Source of the DNA: Nostoc sp. CENA543
GTDB lineage: Bacteria; Cyanobacteriota; Cyanobacteriia; Cyanobacteriales; Nostocaceae
NCBI RefSeq assembly: GCF_002896875.1
Contig: NZ_CP023278.1
Span: forward strand, 4,906,501-4,970,500
DNA length: 64,000 nucleotides
Reading direction: 5' to 3'
Below are positions 62,350 through 64,000 of this stretch, in pieces (the stretch's first letter is position 1; each line of letters opens with the position of its first letter). The position numbers and the translations under genes were made by a program. The notes beneath the pieces were generated by a model. It was given only the letters and a program-made list of their open reading frames with translations, had not been told where the DNA came from and did no database searches.

Positions 62350-63408
62350 CTAAAACTGCTTTTGTTTGCGTAACAATTCGCTAATTGTTAGGTCTAATTG
62401 CGCTTTGCCACCAAAAACTGTGCCGGCTTTACCTTGGTTTAAATGCACATAATCGATGTGATAGGCTTCATTTGGTAAAGGTACATAACCCACTATAGGT
62501 ACAGTTTTCGGTGCTTGTTTAATGTAGAAATCTACAAATTGGTAAACTGCACTTTTATCTTTGGCTGACCAAGGATTAACGTAGATAAATAAGGGTCGAG
62601 AAAGTGGTTGATACTTGGATTTTTCAACAGTTTCTCGTGATGGTAGAATTGCACCTTTACCACTATCTACGGCTAGCAATTTGAGCTTATTCTTATGCTC
62701 TTCATAGTAGGCATAGCCAAAGTAACCCAAAGCATTTGGATCTTTGACAATTCCATCCACTAAAACTTCATCGTCTTCACTAGCTGTATAGTCATTACGA
62801 CTGGCTTTGGCTTTACCTGTAATAGCTTCTGTGAAATAGTCAAATGTCCCAGACTGTTTACCCGCACCATATAAATTCAGTGGACGATCTGGCCAAGTTG
62901 AGCGGACTTGATTCCAACGGGTGATTTTGCCTTCTGCTCCAGGTTCCCAAATCTTCTTCAATTCAGCAATTGTAATATCTTTTGCCCAGTCATTCTGGGG
63001 ATGAACCACAATTGTTAAGGCATCAAAAGCAATAGGTAATTCTATATACCTCACACTGTTTTTGTTACAAGCTGCCATCTCTGCCTGAGAAATTGGTCGA
63101 GAGGCATTATTAATATCTGTTTTACCAGTACAGAATTTTTCAAATCCGCCGCCTGTACCGGAAAAATTTACTTGAATTTGTGTATTATTTTTAGAGTTGG
63201 CTTGAAACTCTTTAGCGATCGCCTGGGTAATCGGATACACCGTACTCGAACCATCAATGGTAACTTTCGCCACCTGTTCAGAATTAGTGACTTCGGTGAC
63301 GACTGGTGACTGTTGAGTTTGAGTTGATGAATTGGATGTGGCTGTACAACTACTTGCTACAGCTAATATCCCAAATGCGAGAGCCAATTTTGTTGCTACT
63401 GCGTTCAT
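62350..63408 (-). CDS. PstS-family phosphate (or arsenate) binding lipoprotein in the ars operon
   Basis: 352 residues from ATG 63408, preferred to GTG 63417 because AGGTGAGG lies just upstream. A lipobox LAVASSC at about 12-18 anchors it outside the cytoplasmic membrane. KVTIDGSSTVYPITQAIAKE, FSGTGGGFEKFCTGKTDINN, RPISQAEMAAC and the later GAGKQSGTFDYFTEAI give the oxyanion-binding loops of PstS. No pstC, pstA or pstB genes follow. In ars operons such a protein could favour phosphate over arsenate or sense arsenate; this is inference. Confidence 0.88.
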   Translation of the reverse strand: MNAVATKLALAFGILAVASSCTATSNSSTQTQQSPVVTEVTNSEQVAKVTIDGSSTVYPITQAIAKEFQANSKNNTQIQVNFSGTGGGFEKFCTGKTDINNASRPISQAEMAACNKNSVRYIELPIAFDALTIVVHPQNDWAKDITIAELKKIWEPGAEGKITRWNQVRSTWPDRPLNLYGAGKQSGTFDYFTEAITGKAKASRNDYTASEDDEVLVDGIVKDPNALGYFGYAYYEEHKNKLKLLAVDSGKGAILPSRETVEKSKYQPLSRPLFIYVNPWSAKDKSAVYQFVDFYIKQAPKTVPIVGYVPLPNEAYHIDYVHLNQGKAGTVFGGKAQLDLTISELLRKQKQF

Positions 63409-63504
63409 TGACCTCACCTGTATGGGTGATTTGAAATGTATATTTCTATCATTTCAAAAAAAATTGATATGTCAATTACACAGAAGGCTATATTCACAAA
63501 AATT

Positions 63505-63522
63505 CATCAAAAAAAGTTGATG
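63505..63522. promoter_or_regulatory. Candidate ArsR operator (CATCAA-N6-TTGATG)
   Basis: A perfect 6-base inverted repeat with a 6-base spacer in the gap between arsR and pstS. It fits the ATCAA-N6-TTGAT style of operator reported for ArsR of Synechocystis, as I remember it. TTGATATGTCAA at 63464-63475 and TTGAAATG with CATTTCAA at 63431-63457 are further dyads nearby. It lies downstream of the arsR stop, so it would control the pstS promoter rather than arsR itself. Confidence 0.5.
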
Positions 63523-63524
63523 TA

Positions 63525-63854
63525 TTAGGAAATGTTATCACAGCAACGTGCTGGTAATATCTGACCCAAGCGGTGGAAATCTGCTAAATACTGCTCTAAA
63601 ACAGCAAATTGAGGTAAATTGAGGCTGTAATAAATCCAACGCCCTTGCTGACGAGAGTTAACTAAACCAGCTTCTTTCAAGGTCTTCAAATGAAAAGATA
63701 ATTTGGACTGACTCACCCCCAAGGCTTCACATAAGTCACAAACGCACAATTCACGCTGACGTAGTAATTCTAAAACATTAATTCTAATGGGGTCAGAAAG
63801 TGCGTGAAAGCCTGCAACAATCAAGCTGGTAGTGGTAGCATTAGGAAATTGCAT
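63525..63854 (-). CDS. arsR: ArsR-family metalloregulator
   Basis: 109 residues, a winged helix-turn-helix: FHALSDPIRINVLELLRQRE, CDLCEALGVSQSKLSFHLKT as recognition region, and RQQGRWIYYSLNLPQFAVLE as wing. The metal-site motif ELCVCDLCEA has three cysteines as in ArsR sensors of arsenite. The terminal residues include an additional Cys pair, CC in LPARCCDNIS. It should repress the operon until arsenite or antimonite binds. It lies 116 bases upstream of pstS. Confidence 0.93.
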   Translation of the reverse strand: MQFPNATTTSLIVAGFHALSDPIRINVLELLRQRELCVCDLCEALGVSQSKLSFHLKTLKEAGLVNSRQQGRWIYYSLNLPQFAVLEQYLADFHRLGQILPARCCDNIS

Positions 63855-64000
63855 TAACTTAACCTTGGTTCGGCAACGGTATAAATCTTGCTATATTCAA
63901 GCATTTCTAGTCTTGCTCATTTATTTGTCTCAAATAGCGGACTTCTTCCAGTAATATATTAAATCTCTGATCGTTTTTGGCGTTAATTAATATCCTCTAT

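Overview
The window comes from a filamentous, probably heterocyst-forming cyanobacterium (Nostocales: Nostoc, Tolypothrix or Calothrix type). It has phycobilisome genes, phylloquinone (men) genes, a CrtO carotenoid ketolase and plastid-type Ycf65/PSRP-3. GCGATCGC (HIP1-like) octamers are scattered through it, and so are many short repeats of the kind that fill Nostoc intergenic DNA (GGGCATTGGG, CAGGGGGCAGGG, GGGGTGTA, ATTCAAA, GACTATT). The pebA/pebB pair indicates that phycoerythrobilin is made. The arrangement cpcBA-cpcEF plus a second, sulfur-poor cpcBACD operon closely resembles what is known from Calothrix/Tolypothrix PCC 7601. I saw no tRNA, rRNA, CRISPR array or intact transposase.

Layout. 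1-3.4 kb: a HAD hydrolase cut by the window edge, a four-helix-bundle protein between inverted repeat arrays, PSRP-3, and a Ser/Thr kinase with seven WD40 repeats. 3.6-9.4 kb, minus strand: an Lhr-like helicase, a HicAB toxin-antitoxin pair, a DUF2791-type ATPase, and a membrane-anchored coiled-coil protein with a TerB-C-like end. Helicase, ATPase and TerB together match the Shango anti-phage type. 9.5-11.4 kb: a DUF815 ATPase and a TMEM14 protein. 12.3-14.8 kb: an APH-fold kinase and a HopA1-like protein, the two enzyme families that form class V lanthipeptide synthetases. 14.9-20.7 kb: phylloquinone genes menI, menE, menC, menA and menF. 20.7-30.9 kb: two XisI remnants, proA, a CDF metal transporter, a PhoA-type alkaline phosphatase, a PEP-CTERM protein, an Ap4A phosphorylase, an IaiH-like HEAT-repeat protein and a SnoaL-like protein.

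31.6-40.8 kb is a phycobilisome island. The plus-strand operon cpcB-cpcA-cpcC-cpcD encodes proteins with no methionine except the initiator and no cysteine except the bilin-binding ones. It converges on a normal cpcB-cpcA-cpcE-cpcF operon on the minus strand. Upstream of that lie pebB, pebA and a CpcS/CpeS-type bilin lyase. 41-46.8 kb holds an FKBP isomerase, a phasin-like protein, a methyltransferase, an SDR, a stress protein and crtO. 47-52.4 kb is a three-gene phosphorelay whose first kinase carries a dual-cysteine (DXCF) cyanobacteriochrome GAF domain. 52.8-57.8 kb: hisG, an OmpR-type regulator, a histidine phosphatase, an acyltransferase and two Uma2 proteins. 57.8-63.9 kb is an arsenic resistance operon: arsR-pstS-gapdh-arsJ-acr3-arsI-arsC.

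A theme of the window is repeat invasion. Small palindromic elements sit next to start and stop codons, and in three genes (menE, menC and the cyanobacteriochrome kinase) repeat DNA has entered the reading frame without breaking it.
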